NCBI GenBank assembly: GCA_016934605.1
Contig: JAFGSO010000357.1
Coordinates: 1 to 6,116 of the forward strand
Reading direction: 5' to 3'
From: Calditrichota bacterium
Lineage (GTDB): Bacteria > Calditrichota > Calditrichia > RBG-13-44-9
DNA: 6,116 nucleotides
The translations under genes and the position numbers were made by a program. The first letter of the stretch is position 1; each line of letters opens with the position of its first letter. A model generated the notes under the pieces. It saw only the letters and a list, made by a program, of their open reading frames with translations, did not search any database and was not told the origin of the DNA. Of the stretch, positions 5,660 to 6,116 are shown one piece after another.

Positions 5660-5971
5660 ATGGATAAGAATATTACCAGGAATGATATATTAGAAGAATT
5701 AGAACATACTGAACATCCGGAAATTGCAGCATCTTTAACCGAATTGGGAATGATACTTGACGTGGCTGTTGAGGACGGAACAGCAAAAGTGGCTGTAGCT
5801 CTGCCCAAAATCGATATACCGAATGTGGTCCGGGAAAAAATAGTTGAAAGTATCCGAATACCCCTTAAACGTCTGGGTTTAAAGGCGGATATAGAATATT
5901 TTGAAATGACTGAAGCCGCCAGGGAACGGTTTCTTTCAATGGCTCGCAGCCGCTGGAAGGGTTCAATATGA
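5660..5971 (+). CDS. DUF59/MIP18-family (Fe-S assembly-associated) protein, cysteine-free
   Basis: This 103-aa protein consists mostly of one MIP18/DUF59 domain (about 8-80). The pattern is I-L-E-E-L at 10-14, HPEI at 19-22 (DPE in most members), LTELGMILDV at 26-35, a VEDGTAKVAVAL strand (37-48), and a helix from REKIVESI. The tail MTEAARERFLSMARSRWKG fits the MxxxERxxFxxMAxxxWKG ending I recall from stand-alone members. Family members act in the cytosol in Fe-S cluster assembly or metal-centre maturation (SufT; N-terminal domain of Mrp/ApbC), usually through a conserved Cys in a T-x-x-x-C-P context. Here that site reads PKIDIPN (49-55) and the protein has no cysteine at all, so direct cluster or metal binding by thiolate is unlikely. 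The ATG is the only ATG in a frame open back to 5576, but it lacks a good Shine-Dalgarno. Its stop overlaps a following ATG (ATGA). Confidence 0.82.
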   Translation: MDKNITRNDILEELEHTEHPEIAASLTELGMILDVAVEDGTAKVAVALPKIDIPNVVREKIVESIRIPLKRLGLKADIEYFEMTEAARERFLSMARSRWKGSI

Positions 5972-6033
5972 TTTTTGCCATCCCGTCCCGGAGTTGCGTT
6001 CCTGAATTAAAAAACTACCGGAATAATTATTAG
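5968..6033 (+). CDS. 21-codon frame overlapping the DUF59 stop (possible NifX-like remnant)
   Basis: An ATG at 5968-5970 overlaps the TGA of the DUF59 gene in an ATGA arrangement typical of translational coupling, and runs to TAG at 6031-6033. The peptide begins MIFAIPSRS, which resembles the first strand of Nitro_FeMo-Co (NifX/NafY-like) domains (MKIAIP-type starts). Those genes often neighbour DUF59, Mrp and Gly-rich small genes. The HFGR-type sequence expected next is absent in all frames I checked. It is either a truncated remnant, a coupled micropeptide or a chance frame. Confidence 0.22.
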   Translation: MIFAIPSRSCVPELKNYRNNY

Positions 6034-6057
6034 CCTGGTTAATTCACAAATTCTAAC

Positions 6058-6084
6058 ATCATTAGACAGTATAATGGTTTTTTT
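6058..6084 (+). terminator. Weak terminator-like hairpin with T7 run
   Basis: A stem of about seven pairs (core CATTA at 6060-6064 with TAATG at 6072-6076, loop GACAGTA, plus a wobble and one A-T pair) leads straight into seven T (6078-6084). It lies about 90 bp after the DUF59 stop and is the best candidate for ending the plus-strand transcript. The stem is AT-rich and so weak. Confidence 0.35.
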
Positions 6085-6116
6085 CTCTGTGCCCTGAGCC
6101 CTTTGTGGCTATTTCA

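Noticed and set aside
5284..5808. A 174-codon minus-strand frame across the end of the Lpd-like gene, the gap and the start of the DUF59 gene
   Set aside because: It lies opposite two well-supported genes for most of its length, has low-complexity Ser/Pro-rich protein and matches no family I know.
1..6116. CRISPR array, tRNA, rRNA, transposase or phage genes
   Set aside because: I saw no regularly spaced repeats, tRNA-like cloverleaf, rRNA segment or mobile-element protein motif on either strand.

Overview
The window suggests a Gram-negative bacterium of the Fibrobacteres-Chlorobi-Bacteroidetes superphylum, probably a Calditrichota, Ignavibacteria or KSB1-like lineage. The pointer is a minus-strand frame ending in a type IX secretion (T9SS) sorting domain with the typical NFPNPFN motif, fused to YCF48/BNR-like DGGxTW repeats. 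The DNA is moderately AT-rich, with strong AAGGAG ribosome sites before the main genes. The lineage is inferred from one domain and no rRNA or marker gene is present.

Layout. Bases 1-1205 look like a decaying chromosomal segment on the minus strand. They hold the 3' part of a secreted YCF48-repeat protein whose frame opens in the middle of a repeat (101-808), and upstream of it a longer frame broken by in-frame stops (804-1205). From about 1319 everything reads on the plus strand. A near-consensus Fur box (1319-1341) precedes a small lysine-free Arg/Gly-rich protein (1420-1653). A 260-bp gap with a 12-bp direct repeat leads to a CoA-disulfide-reductase/NADH-oxidase-like flavoprotein (1914-3272). 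A terminator-like hairpin may separate this from a small SAM-dependent methyltransferase (3449-4051). Then come a lipoamide-dehydrogenase-like flavoprotein (4119-5480) and a DUF59/MIP18-family protein (5660-5971), with a 21-codon reading frame overlapping the latter's stop.

How the genes may work together. Two different pyridine-nucleotide flavoproteins sit beside a protein from the Fe-S assembly-associated DUF59 family, behind an iron-regulated small gene. This suggests a redox module linked to iron or iron-sulfur homeostasis. The CoADR-like enzyme keeps its single redox cysteine (Cys44). The second flavoprotein has lost both active-site cysteines and the catalytic histidine, and the DUF59 protein has no cysteine at all. 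A thiol-independent electron-transfer role, such as NAD(P)H:acceptor oxidoreductase or transhydrogenase-like, is therefore more likely for the second enzyme than dithiol chemistry. The physiological substrate cannot be read from the sequence. The cluster is the most interesting content, but each family is individually known.
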